From Sedimenticola_A endophacoides (GTDB lineage: Bacteria; Pseudomonadota; Gammaproteobacteria; Chromatiales; Chromatiaceae), in assembly GCA_003062345.1 (NCBI GenBank), contig PQCO01000206.1, positions 1-22,065 of the forward strand: DNA of 22,065 bases, read 5' to 3'. The notes under the pieces were generated by a model, which did not search any database, had not been told where the DNA came from, and worked only from the letters and a program-made list of their open reading frames with translations. The translations under genes and the position numbers were made by a program. Of the stretch, positions 1 to 7,909 are shown piece after piece (position 1 is the stretch's first letter; each line of letters starts with the position of its first letter).

Positions 1-49
1 ACGTCACTCCCTATCGGTCGTAACTGCGGCCATACAACCGCGCCTACGC

Positions 50-220
50 CTATCGGGGACTAACCGCCTTCGCTTCGCTCTCCATGGCGGTTAGCGCCTG
101 AAAACCCGCATTGGCGTCGCGCAGCCCGCCGTCGGCGCCGAACCGGGCCACCACCACCGAGCGCAGCCCGCGCAGCAGTTCCGGGAAGCAGAGCGCCGAC
201 AGACACTGCCCGGTGGACAT
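50..220 (-). pseudogene. Truncated PAS-domain ORF (56 codons)
   Basis: The ATG overlaps the stop of the upstream cobalamin-binding gene by one base (TGATG), the usual sign of translational coupling. The 56-residue product contains VVVARFGADGGLRDANAGF, which reads like the first strands of a PAS domain (RFxxDGxLxxANxGF). The frame then runs into a REP-like hairpin and stops at TAG (50-52). PAS domains need about 100 residues and normally feed a kinase, phosphatase or cyclase domain, so this looks like the stump of a sensor protein paired with the cobalamin-binding gene. A short genuine product is possible but less likely. The sequence before position 50 is too short to show whether the rest of the gene continues. 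Confidence 0.5.
60..94. repeat. REP-like inverted repeat
   Basis: CTAACCGCC (60-68) and GGCGGTTAG (86-94) are perfect 9-bp arms around a 17-base loop rich in TTCGC. This resembles the short palindromic repeats scattered between genes in many gammaproteobacteria. It lies inside the last codons of the truncated PAS ORF. Other copies cannot be seen in this window, so the repeat status is inferred from form. Confidence 0.45.
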
Positions 221-1263
221 CAGATCCCCTCGACCGCGTCTTTGGCATTGACGAACCAGAGGTCCGCCCCCAGCCCCAGGGCCAGCTTGTCCATCTCATT
301 GAACAGCTGTCCGCCAATGACAATGGCCGGACGCGTGGCGGCGAACTCCCCCTTGATCATGTCCACCACCCCGGCCAGGGTGGTCAGCTCCAGGGGCATG
401 CTGATGGAGAGCCCCACCAGTTGCGGGGCGCGCTGGTCGATCATCTGGAGGATGGATTCCCCGGGGGTGTCGGCACCGAGGTAGTCGACCTCCCAACCGT
501 CGACCTCGAAGGCGTCGCTGACCATCTGCAGGCCGAGGGCATGATGGTTGTTCTCGACACAGGCGAACAGCGCCCGCCTGCCGTTGGGCTCGGCGTACTC
601 CTGGGCCATCAGGATCCTGCCCAGCACCGTCTGGGCGATGGCGGTGGCCAGGTGCTCCTGAGCGACCGTGATCCGGTTGGTCTGCCACAGATAGCCGATC
701 TCGTACATGCTGGGCTGAATCACCCCCACCGCCACATCCACCAACCCGAGCCCGCCGGCCAGGGCTCGCTCGGCCACCGACCCGGCAACACCGGAATCGC
801 CCCCAACCAGGGCCTGGGTGAAATCCCCCGCCCCGGCCAGCCGCAACCCCCTGCGCGAGGGGCCCGGCACCTCGACCACCGCCCCCCGCAGCGTCTCCCT
901 GGCGGACGCCAGCAACCCGACGGCCAACGCCGCCGTCGCCTCGGGCAGATGCCGTTCGAGGTAGGCGCCCAGCAGGCGGAAAGTGTCCACCAGATAATCC
1001 TTGGGCAGACGGTGGTGGCGATACACATCGCCCAGCCAGCGGGTGTACTGTTCGAACACCCGGGGGGTGCCGTAGATCATCGCCGCCTGCAGGAAGCGGT
1101 AGTGCGCGTTCAGATCGCGCTCACAATCCGGCCTCATCCGGATCCGCTCCCGCTCGCCCAGTTCCGGATGTTCGGCGAAGTAGCCCGCGGTCACGCGGGT
1201 CACCATCAACCCGGCATCCAGGTCGGCGAACTGCCGGGGTGACAGGGGGGTAACCTGAGCCAT
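220..1263 (-). CDS. Cobalamin-binding protein with CarH-type light-sensing motif, no DNA-binding domain
   Basis: The 347-residue protein has three parts. An N-terminal helical region (about 10-120) is not recognised. A four-helix cobalamin-capping domain (about 145-225) carries W193-x9-E203-H204, the motif known from the B12 photoreceptor CarH/LitR. A Rossmann B12-binding domain (about 230-345) follows, with N239-H-H241-A-L-G244 in place of DxHxxG (H241 would be the lower cobalt ligand), SISMPL and GGQLF. There is no MerR helix-turn-helix, so it cannot act as CarH does by itself; a role as sensor module for a partner protein is inferred. The partner may have been the broken PAS ORF that overlaps its stop codon. 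The ATG at 1263 has AGGAG about 10 bases upstream. A corrinoid methyltransferase-associated protein is the main alternative, but no methyltransferase gene is nearby. Confidence 0.85.
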   Translation of the reverse strand: MAQVTPLSPRQFADLDAGLMVTRVTAGYFAEHPELGERERIRMRPDCERDLNAHYRFLQAAMIYGTPRVFEQYTRWLGDVYRHHRLPKDYLVDTFRLLGAYLERHLPEATAALAVGLLASARETLRGAVVEVPGPSRRGLRLAGAGDFTQALVGGDSGVAGSVAERALAGGLGLVDVAVGVIQPSMYEIGYLWQTNRITVAQEHLATAIAQTVLGRILMAQEYAEPNGRRALFACVENNHHALGLQMVSDAFEVDGWEVDYLGADTPGESILQMIDQRAPQLVGLSISMPLELTTLAGVVDMIKGEFAATRPAIVIGGQLFNEMDKLALGLGADLWFVNAKDAVEGI

Positions 1264-1484
1264 CTCCGTATCGCTCCTGATCCAACGCGCGGATCGTCAT
1301 GGCCAGCCGCGCCGGGGAGAGGCACTGCACCCACCGGCAGGCGGATGGCGGGATCTTCAGGGGCACGGCGCATGCACCCGCCCCGAAAGCCGTCATACCC
1401 GGCATCGGCCGCCCGTGGGATATCTTTAACCCGCACCGATCTGAACGAGCGCTCAAACGACCGCCCCATGCAGGAAAGATACCC

Positions 1485-2471
1485 ATGACGACGCCACGGC
1501 GGTTTACCCAGAACCGGGTTTCCCGTTACCATCCCCTGATCGCAACCGGATCCCTTGCCACGATGAGCCACGCCACCCGCCACCAAGAAGCCACGCTGCC
1601 GGACCGACTCTTCGCCCTGCTGCTCCATCTGCTGCCCCACCACCTGCTGTCGAGTGCCATTCACTGGCTCACCCGCAGCCAGTGGCGTCCGCTCAAGAAT
1701 CAACTGATCAGCACCGCCATCAGCCTGTACAGGATCGACATGGAGCAGGCCGAGGAGAACAACCCCCTCAACTACCCCAGCTTCAACCACTTCTTCACCC
1801 GCGCCCTGCGGCCCGGTGCGCGGCCACTGGCGGAAGAGACGGCGGCGGTGGCCTGCCCGGTGGACGGTGCCGTCAGCCAGTGTGGACGCATCGACTCCGG
1901 GCGCATCTTCCAGGCCAAGGGGATCGATTTCAGCCTGGAAGAGCTGCTCGGGGGAGAACGTGACTGGAGCGCGCGCTTTCTCGACGGCAGCTTCGCCACC
2001 ATCTACCTCTCCCCCCGCGACTACCACCGGGTGCATATGCCCCTGGCGGGCAAGCTGAAGAAGATGCTGCACGTACCCGGCCGCCTGTTCAGCGTCAGCC
2101 CATCGACCACCCGTACCCTGCCGCGCCTGTTTTGCCGCAACGAGCGGGTGATCAGTCTGTTCGAGACCCCGGCCGGACCGATGGCGGTGATCATGGTCGG
2201 CGCCATCTTCGTCGCCAGCATGGAGACGGTGTGGGCCGGCACCGTCACACCGGCCACGCGCCGGGTGAGCGAATGGCGTTATGGCAAAAAATCGCCCAGG
2301 GGCACCGCGCTGGAGAGGGGTGCGGAGATGGGCCGCTTCAACATGGGCTCGACCGTCATCCTGCTGTTCGGACCTGACGCGGTGGAGTGGCAGGAGCGAC
2401 TGCAACCCGGCACCCGCGTGTTGATGGGCGAGGCGATCGCGCAGCCGACGAAACCCGACACCCCGGAGTGA
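1485..2471 (+). CDS. psd: Phosphatidylserine decarboxylase proenzyme
   Basis: Converts phosphatidylserine to phosphatidylethanolamine at the inner membrane. The product aligns by eye along its length with E. coli Psd, including YLSPRDYHRVHMP, NERVISLF, ETVWAGT and the self-cleavage site MGST. Cleavage before that serine would give a small pyruvoyl-bearing alpha chain. Counting from the ATG at 1563, the expected catalytic triad is D101 (CPVDGAVS), H158 and S263; all are present. Start choice: ATG 1485 has a strong AGGAAAG six bases upstream and gives 328 residues. ATG 1563 gives 302 residues and fits the start of homology better, but has no clear ribosome-binding site. The first 26 residues from 1485 look non-conserved. 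The gene is divergent from the cobalamin-binding gene and is probably transcribed from the 221-bp gap between them. Confidence 0.95.
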   Translation: MTTPRRFTQNRVSRYHPLIATGSLATMSHATRHQEATLPDRLFALLLHLLPHHLLSSAIHWLTRSQWRPLKNQLISTAISLYRIDMEQAEENNPLNYPSFNHFFTRALRPGARPLAEETAAVACPVDGAVSQCGRIDSGRIFQAKGIDFSLEELLGGERDWSARFLDGSFATIYLSPRDYHRVHMPLAGKLKKMLHVPGRLFSVSPSTTRTLPRLFCRNERVISLFETPAGPMAVIMVGAIFVASMETVWAGTVTPATRRVSEWRYGKKSPRGTALERGAEMGRFNMGSTVILLFGPDAVEWQERLQPGTRVLMGEAIAQPTKPDTPE

Positions 2472-2508
2472 ACACGTACCGGTGCGGCGTACCAGGCACA
2501 CTTTTCGG

Positions 2509-2536
2509 TTGCATTTCCAGAATTTCCCCTTAGAAT
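2509..2536 (+). promoter_or_regulatory. Sigma-70 promoter for speD-speE-ODC
   Basis: TTGCAT (2509-2514) and TAGAAT (2531-2536) are separated by 16 bases, in the AT-richer gap after psd. Initiation near 2543 would give a leader of about 107 bases before speD. No other good hexamer pair was found in the gap. Confidence 0.55.
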
Positions 2537-2649
2537 CTCCCCCTCTATTTTCATTCCTGCGGGGATTTATGCTTTTTCGCTAACCGAGCGTCTCTCCTGT
2601 AGCGACGCCGGCCATTACATTCGACGTTGTTTATTGGGAGAGTACCTTG

Positions 2650-3126
2650 ATGAGGCAAAAGGCTTCAGAGGCGCTTGATAGCGTTATTCGTATTCCGACC
2701 GCGGCCGCCGCTGCCGCCAGTGCCACCGGCTTTTCCTCCGGAACCGAGGATGAAGACCATTTCATTCGGCGCAACGGCATCGAGTTCGCGGGCACCCATC
2801 TGATTCTTGACTTCTGGGGTGCCAAGGGCCTGGACCAGCTCGATCGCATGGAACAGGCAATGCGCGAGGCGGTCGAGGTGGCGGGCGCCACCCTGCTGCA
2901 TATCCATCTGCACCACTTCACCCCCAACGGCGGCATCTCCGGCGTTGCCGTGCTGGCCGAATCCCATATCAGCGTCCACACCTGGCCCGAGCGCAACTAC
3001 GCGGCCTTCGATATCTTCATGTGCGGTGACGCCATGCCGGAGATGGCCATCCCCGTACTCAAGCGCGCCTTTTACCCCGAACGCATGGTGATCAGCGAGC
3101 ACCTGCGCGGAGTCGTGGACAGATGA
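2650..3126 (+). CDS. speD: S-adenosylmethionine decarboxylase proenzyme
   Basis: Makes decarboxylated AdoMet, the aminopropyl donor for spermidine. The product is 158 residues with a prokaryotic class 1B core (about 38-150). The self-processing site is AES105HISVHTWPE: cleavage between E104 and S105 generates the pyruvoyl group. H110 and C125 match the processing and catalytic residues of the family. An N-terminal extension of about 35 residues, with a run of seven alanines or near-alanines, precedes the core and is longer than in the Thermotoga-type enzyme. The ATG at 2650 is preferred over the TTG just before it; GGGAGAG lies upstream. It overlaps speE by four bases (ATGA), so the two are translationally coupled. 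Confidence 0.95.
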   Translation: MRQKASEALDSVIRIPTAAAAAASATGFSSGTEDEDHFIRRNGIEFAGTHLILDFWGAKGLDQLDRMEQAMREAVEVAGATLLHIHLHHFTPNGGISGVAVLAESHISVHTWPERNYAAFDIFMCGDAMPEMAIPVLKRAFYPERMVISEHLRGVVDR

Positions 3127-3977
3127 GCAAGGTGTTCAACGAAACCCTCTACGACGCCCTGAACCAGAGCTTCCGTATCGACAAGCTCTACTTCGAGCAG
3201 AAGACCGGCCATCAGCACCTGATGATCTTCCACAACGCCTTCCTGGGGCGGGTCATGACCCTCGACGGCATCGTGCAGACGACTGAACGCGACGAGTTCA
3301 TCTACCACGAGATGATGGCCCATGTCCCGCTGTTCGCACACGGCGCGCCACGCCGGGTGCTGATCATCGGCGGCGGCGATGGCGGCATGCTGCGTGAGGT
3401 GATCAAGCACGCCCCGGTGGAGCAGGTCACCATGGTGGAGATCGATGGCGCGGTGGTCGAGATGGCCAAAACCTATCTGCCGAAGCACTCCCAGGGGGCG
3501 TTCGATGACCCGCGCCTGAACCTGGTGATCGCCGATGGCATGGATTTCGTGCGCCAGAGCGAGGAGCGTTTCGACGTCATCATCTCCGACAGTACCGACC
3601 CCATCGGTCCCGGCGAGGTGCTGTTCACCGACGACTTCTACGCCCAGTGCAAACGCATCCTCAACCCCGGCGGGGTAATGGCCACCCAAAACGGAGTGCC
3701 CTTCTTCCAGATCGACGAGGTGCGGGACACCGCCCGGCGCATGGGCAGACACTTCGCGGACCAGACCTTCTACAGCGCGGCGGTACCCACCTATTACGGT
3801 GGCGTGATGACCTTCGCCTGGGGCAGCGACAATCCCGGATTGCGGACGCTCGATGCGGACATCCTGCGCCGGCGCTTCCAGGACGCGGCCATTGAGACCC
3901 GCTATTACACCCCAGAGATCCATCAGGCGAGCTTCGCCCTGCCCCGTTACGTCTCCACGGCCCTCGCGGAGAATTGA
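3123..3977 (+). CDS. speE: Spermidine synthase (polyamine aminopropyltransferase)
   Basis: Transfers the aminopropyl group from decarboxylated AdoMet to putrescine. At 284 residues it has normal length. The nucleotide-binding loop is VLIIGGGDGGMLRE (about 79-92), followed by the acidic MVEID strand end, the catalytic-site ISDSTDPIGP loop, and a TYYGG segment near the polyamine pocket. An N-terminal beta region includes the YDALNQSFRIDKLYFEQKT stretch. Its start overlaps the speD stop, and the decarboxylase that supplies putrescine follows three bases after its own stop, so all three enzymes of the route are made from one transcript. Confidence 0.96.
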   Translation: MSKVFNETLYDALNQSFRIDKLYFEQKTGHQHLMIFHNAFLGRVMTLDGIVQTTERDEFIYHEMMAHVPLFAHGAPRRVLIIGGGDGGMLREVIKHAPVEQVTMVEIDGAVVEMAKTYLPKHSQGAFDDPRLNLVIADGMDFVRQSEERFDVIISDSTDPIGPGEVLFTDDFYAQCKRILNPGGVMATQNGVPFFQIDEVRDTARRMGRHFADQTFYSAAVPTYYGGVMTFAWGSDNPGLRTLDADILRRRFQDAAIETRYYTPEIHQASFALPRYVSTALAEN

Positions 3978-3980
3978 TCC

Positions 3981-5120
3981 TTGAGCGGGCGGGTGATTCG
4001 CATCGGCGGCAGCGAACAGGAGCATGCGCGCTACCAGGCGCTGGTGGCCCAACACGGCTCCCCCCTGCTGATCCTCGACCGCGCCGAGTTGCTCAGACGC
4101 TACCGGCTGCTGCAGGACCAATTGCCCGATGCCGATATCTACTACGCCATCAAGGCCTTCGCCCATCCGGCGGTGCTGGAGGCCCTGGGCCGGGCCGGCG
4201 CCCACTTCGATGTCGCCTCGGCCGGTGAGATCGGCCTGCTACAGGAGCTGAAGATCAGCGGGCGGCGCACCATCCACACCCATCCGATCAAAAAGGACGC
4301 CGATATCCGTGCCGCCCTGCGCGGCGGCTCCACCACCTTCGTGGTGGACAATATCGACGAGCTGGGAAAACTGATCCCCTATAAACAGCGCATCGGCCTG
4401 TTGCTGCGGGTCAGCTTCCGCAGCGACACCGCCAAGGTGGACCTTTCCCGCAAGTTCGGCTGCGCCCCCGAACAGGTGCCGGAGCTGGTGCACCAGGCGG
4501 CGACACTCGGGGTGCACGTACGCGGCCTCTCCTTTCACGTCGGCTCACAGAGCCTCTCTCCGACCACCCACGCCGAGGCGATCCGCCGCTGCGCGGAGCT
4601 GATCCGCGAGACCGAGGAGCAGGAGGGGCGTCCCCTCGACGTGCTCGATATCGGCGGCGGCTTCCCGGTCGATTACACCATGAGCGGATTCGATGCCGAC
4701 GCCTATTTCCGGCCGATTCGCGAGGCACTTGGGAGCCTGCCCGAGCACATCAGCGTGATCGCCGAACCCGGCCGCTTCCTGATCGCCCCGGCGGTCACCG
4801 GCATCTGCACCGTCACCGGCAAGGCCCGCCGCGGCGACTACCTCTGGTACTACCTCGACGACGGCATCTACGGCTCCTACAGCGGACAGCTGTTCGACCA
4901 CACCCTCTACCCGCTACAGATCTTCCGCGACCAGGGTGAGCGCCGGCAATCGATCCTGGCCGGCCCGACCTGCGACAGCATCGACATCATCGCCGAGGAT
5001 GTGGAGCTGCCGGAGCTAGAGGATGGAGACCTGCTGATCGGTCATATGATGGGTGCCTACACCCAGGCCACCTCGACCCACTTCAACTCCCTGGAGGGGG
5101 CGAAGGTCATCGTGATCTGA
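3981..5120 (+). CDS. Ornithine decarboxylase, fold-type III (eukaryotic-like)
   Basis: A PLP-dependent alanine-racemase-fold decarboxylase of 379 residues, expected to make putrescine from ornithine. YYAIKAF carries the PLP lysine K58. HVGSQ and DIGGGFP form the phosphate-binding side. EPGRF is conserved. YLDDGIYGSY carries one substrate-binding aspartate and GPTCDSID carries the catalytic C331 with D332. These match ornithine decarboxylase rather than diaminopimelate decarboxylase; lysine as an additional substrate cannot be excluded. The start is TTG at 3981, with GGAGA about nine bases upstream; the GTG at 3993 is an alternative. Position after speD-speE supports a role in spermidine synthesis. 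It ends 45 bp from the convergent epmA. Confidence 0.9.
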   Translation: MSGRVIRIGGSEQEHARYQALVAQHGSPLLILDRAELLRRYRLLQDQLPDADIYYAIKAFAHPAVLEALGRAGAHFDVASAGEIGLLQELKISGRRTIHTHPIKKDADIRAALRGGSTTFVVDNIDELGKLIPYKQRIGLLLRVSFRSDTAKVDLSRKFGCAPEQVPELVHQAATLGVHVRGLSFHVGSQSLSPTTHAEAIRRCAELIRETEEQEGRPLDVLDIGGGFPVDYTMSGFDADAYFRPIREALGSLPEHISVIAEPGRFLIAPAVTGICTVTGKARRGDYLWYYLDDGIYGSYSGQLFDHTLYPLQIFRDQGERRQSILAGPTCDSIDIIAEDVELPELEDGDLLIGHMMGAYTQATSTHFNSLEGAKVIVI

Positions 5121-5165
5121 CCGGCAAACGACGCGGGCCGGGGCAACCGAACCACGACATCGCGG

Positions 5166-6152
5166 TCAGGCCCGCTCCAGAGGAAAGGCCAGCACCTGCT
5201 CAATGTGCCGGGCGCCACATAGACACATCAACAGCCGGTCGACCCCCAGGGCCACCCCGGCGCAGGAGGGCAACCCCGCCTCCAGGGCGGCCAGCAACCG
5301 CTCATCCATCGGCATCCGGGGCAGACCGGCCCCCTCCCGCCGCTCCAGATCGGCCTCGAACCGGTGGCGCTGCTCAAGCGGATCGGCCAGCTCGTGAAAG
5401 CCGTTGGCCAGCTCGACCCCCTCCATGTAGAGTTCGAAACGCTCGGCCACCGGGTGGGTACCGTCGCGGGCGATACGCGCCAGCGAGGCCTGGCTGGCGG
5501 GATAGTCGTAGACAAAACAGAGCGTACCCCGCCCCAGCCCGGGTTCGATGCAGTGGCTCATCAAAAGATCCAGCCAGGCGTCGCGATCCGTAAGATCCAG
5601 GGCCTGCGCGCCCCCGATCCCTTGCGCCACGGCCAGCGCCCGCAGCCGATCCGCCGTGCTGACGTGGGGATCGACACCCAGCTCGCGCTGAAACAGCTCA
5701 CCGTAGGAGATGCGTTGCACCGGGAGGGGCCGGGGGAGCAGGTGGGACAGCAACGCCGCCACCTCATCTATCAGCCGGTGGTGGTCGAACCCGGGCCGAT
5801 ACCACTCCAACATGGTGAATTCCGGGTTGTGCAGGCGTCCCGCCTCGCCATCGCGGAACACCCTGCAGATTTGGTAGATCGGCCCGCTACCGGCCGCCAG
5901 CAGGCGCTTCATGGCAAACTCGGGGGAGGTGTGCAGATAGAGGGTCACCCCCCGCGCCGCGCCCGGGCCACGGTAGCGGGTGGCCATGCTCTCGATGTGC
6001 GGGTCGGTGTTGGCGCCGACCGAGCAGACCGGGGTCTCGACCTCAAGCACCCCGGCCCGGAGAAAGAAGTCACGGATGCCGGCCAGCAGCGCGGCCCGCT
6101 CGCGCAGCCGCTCAAGGGGCGCGGCGGGCCGCCAGTCGGCGGCGCCGGACAT
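5166..6152 (-). CDS. epmA: EF-P lysine ligase (EF-P--(R)-beta-lysine ligase)
   Basis: A lysyl-tRNA synthetase catalytic core without the anticodon-binding domain, which attaches beta-lysine to EF-P. The product is about 328 residues, the usual EpmA/PoxA/GenX length. Class II motif 2 is visible as FRDGEAGRLHNPEFTMLEWY, and motif 3 as GVALGVDRLLM near the C terminus; ELANGFHEL is also typical. The start is taken as the ATG at 6152, which overlaps the efp stop as TGATG and has AAGGAGG five bases upstream. A GTG at 6155 is in frame. The substrate gene efp is immediately upstream in the same transcript, and the aminomutase that makes the beta-lysine donor is divergent beyond it. Confidence 0.96.
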   Translation of the reverse strand: MSGAADWRPAAPLERLRERAALLAGIRDFFLRAGVLEVETPVCSVGANTDPHIESMATRYRGPGAARGVTLYLHTSPEFAMKRLLAAGSGPIYQICRVFRDGEAGRLHNPEFTMLEWYRPGFDHHRLIDEVAALLSHLLPRPLPVQRISYGELFQRELGVDPHVSTADRLRALAVAQGIGGAQALDLTDRDAWLDLLMSHCIEPGLGRGTLCFVYDYPASQASLARIARDGTHPVAERFELYMEGVELANGFHELADPLEQRHRFEADLERREGAGLPRMPMDERLLAALEAGLPSCAGVALGVDRLLMCLCGARHIEQVLAFPLERA

Positions 6153-6724
6153 CACTCCTCCTTGGCGCGGGAGACATACTCGCCGGTGCGGGTATCGACC
6201 TTGATCACTTCACCGATCTGCACAAACAACGGCACCCTGACCACCGCACCGGTCTCCAGGGTGGCGGGCTTGCCGCCACCGCCCGAGGTGTCACCCTTGA
6301 GGCCGGGATCGGTCTCGGTGATGGCGAGGATGACGAAGTTCGGCGGCTCGACGATAATGGGCGTGCCGTTCCACAGGGTGACCGTGCAGAGATCCTGCTC
6401 CTTGAGCCACTTGGCGTTGTCGCCCAGCGACCGTGCGTCGGCGCTGTACTGCTCGAAGGTGTCGTTGTCCATGAAGTGCCAGAACTCGCCATCGTTGTAG
6501 AGGTATTGAAGATCCATCTCCATGACATCCGCCCCCTCGACCGATTCACCCGACTTGAAGGTGCGTTCGATCACGCGGCCGGTCATCAGATTGCGCAGCT
6601 TGACCCGGTTGAAGGCCTGGCCTTTGCCCGGCTTGACGATTTCGTTTTCAATTATGGAGCAGGGGTCGCCATCGAGCATCAGCTTCAGACCACCCTTAAA
6701 TTCACTTGTGCTGTAACTTGCCAT
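6152..6724 (-). CDS. efp: Elongation factor P
   Basis: Relieves ribosome stalling at polyproline stretches. It has 190 residues in three beta-barrel domains. Counting from the ATG at 6724, the modification-site loop VKPGKGQAF places the lysine at position 34, exactly where E. coli EF-P is beta-lysylated. This agrees with the neighbouring epmA and epmB genes and indicates the beta-lysine branch rather than rhamnosylation. AGGAAGAG just before the ATG fixes the start; the longer open frame reaching 6823 has no such support. Several genes in this window encode polyproline runs, such as the RND tail and the Pro-rich secreted protein, which are plausible EF-P clients. Confidence 0.97.
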   Translation of the reverse strand: MASYSTSEFKGGLKLMLDGDPCSIIENEIVKPGKGQAFNRVKLRNLMTGRVIERTFKSGESVEGADVMEMDLQYLYNDGEFWHFMDNDTFEQYSADARSLGDNAKWLKEQDLCTVTLWNGTPIIVEPPNFVILAITETDPGLKGDTSGGGGKPATLETGAVVRVPLFVQIGEVIKVDTRTGEYVSRAKEE

Positions 6725-6759
6725 CTCTTCCTCACGAGAAACAACCGACGGAAACGCGA

Positions 6760-6789
6760 ATGATACATCGAACCGGGCCCGCATGGCAG
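6760..6789 (-). promoter_or_regulatory. Candidate efp-epmA promoter overlapping the epmB start codon
   Basis: On the minus strand, CTGCCA (-35, at 6784-6789) and TATCAT (-10, at 6760-6765) are 18 bases apart. Initiation near 6753 would leave a leader of about 30 bases. The -10 box shares its bases with the ATG of epmB, because only 35 bp separate the two start codons. Confidence 0.4.
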
Positions 6790-7767
6790 ACTCCCGAGTG
6801 GCAAACCGCCCTCGCCCAGGCATTCACCGAACCCGAGGCGCTGTTTGAATACCTCGGCCTGGACCGCTCCCGGCTGCCCTCGACGCTTGCCGCCAGCCGC
6901 CGGTTCCGGATGAAGATACCCAGGAGCTATGCCGCACTGATGACCCGTGGGGACCCCGGCGATCCGCTGCTGCGACAGGTGCTGCCGAGTGCCGAAGAGC
7001 TGCTGGAGGTCGCCGGTTTCTGCACCGATCCGGTGGGGGACCTGGCCACCCAGGAGGCCCCGGGACTGCTGCACAAGTACCATGGCCGCGCCCTGCTGAT
7101 CACCACCGGGGCCTGCGCCGTCAACTGCCGTTACTGCTTCCGCAGACACTACCCCTATGCCGGGGCCTCGGCCCACAGGGATGGCTGGAGGGGCGCTCTG
7201 GCGTATATTGCCGCCCACCCGGAGATCAGCGAGGTGATCCTCAGCGGCGGCGATCCGCTGACCCTATCCGACCAGAGGCTCGGCGAGTTATGCCACGGCC
7301 TCGGACGCATCCCCCACCTGCGCCGCCTGCGCATCCATACCCGCCTGCCGCTGCTGCTGCCCGGGCGCATCACGAAGGATCTCTTGACCTCGATCATGGC
7401 CACGGGGCTGCAAACGGTTATGGTGTTGCATGTCAACCACCCGCGCGAGGTGACCGGGGAGCTGGCCGGGCAGATGCGGCTACTGGGCGACGCGGGCATC
7501 ACCCTACTCAACCAATCGGTGCTGCTGCGGGGCGTGAACGACCGCGCCGCCACCCTGGCAGAGCTCAGTGAGGCCCTGTTCAGCGCCGGCATCCTCCCCT
7601 ACTACCTCCACCTGCTGGACCGGGTGGAGGGGGCGGCCCACTTCGAGGTGGAGCGGAGCGGCGCGCACGCGATACACGAGGCGCTCAAGGCCCGCCTGCC
7701 CGGCTACCTGGTGCCACGCCTGGTGTACGAACAGGCCGGGGCCCCGTCCAAGATCCACATGCCCTGA
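6760..7767 (+). CDS. epmB: EF-P beta-lysylation protein, lysine 2,3-aminomutase
   Basis: A radical-SAM, PLP-dependent aminomutase that converts L-lysine to (R)-beta-lysine for EpmA. The product is 335 residues, short like other EpmB/YjeK proteins compared with fermentative aminomutases. The cluster motif C119-x3-C123-x2-C126 lies in TGACAVNCRYCFRRHYPY. SGGDPLTLSD, RIHTRLP and HVNHPREV follow as expected for the family. K331 in the terminal GAPSKIHMP is the likely PLP lysine. The ATG at 6760 is chosen because homology begins just after it; upstream GGAAACG is a weak ribosome-binding site. The longer frame from 6706 would overlap efp. Confidence 0.95.
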   Translation: MIHRTGPAWQTPEWQTALAQAFTEPEALFEYLGLDRSRLPSTLAASRRFRMKIPRSYAALMTRGDPGDPLLRQVLPSAEELLEVAGFCTDPVGDLATQEAPGLLHKYHGRALLITTGACAVNCRYCFRRHYPYAGASAHRDGWRGALAYIAAHPEISEVILSGGDPLTLSDQRLGELCHGLGRIPHLRRLRIHTRLPLLLPGRITKDLLTSIMATGLQTVMVLHVNHPREVTGELAGQMRLLGDAGITLLNQSVLLRGVNDRAATLAELSEALFSAGILPYYLHLLDRVEGAAHFEVERSGAHAIHEALKARLPGYLVPRLVYEQAGAPSKIHMP

Positions 7768-7909
7768 GGCGCCCGGATGGTGAAAAGTTCTACTCTGCCC
7801 CTCAAGTAAACGGTAAACTGCCGCTATGTATAGGGAGGAGCGTGGCAGACAGCGCGCTCGGGCGCGGGGCAATGGATTCGGCAGGCAAAGGCAGACGATC
7901 TGCACGATT

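Noticed and set aside
421..1242. Long plus-strand frame opposite the cobalamin-binding gene
   Set aside because: Shadow frame: no recognisable domain, and the minus strand has conserved B12-binding motifs.
1206..2501. 431-codon minus-strand frame opposite psd
   Set aside because: Shadow of psd; composition is Arg/Gly/His-rich and it overlaps the cobalamin-binding gene start.
3072..4205. 377-codon minus-strand frame opposite speE and the decarboxylase start
   Set aside because: Crosses two well-identified plus-strand genes and shows no domain of its own.
5121..5165. CCGGC-11-GCCGG hairpin as a terminator between the decarboxylase and epmA
   Set aside because: Only five pairs, a large loop and no T-run on either strand.
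7801..7845. TATGTATAG as a promoter for the PilZ-motif gene
   Set aside because: No acceptable -35 at normal spacing; left unassigned.
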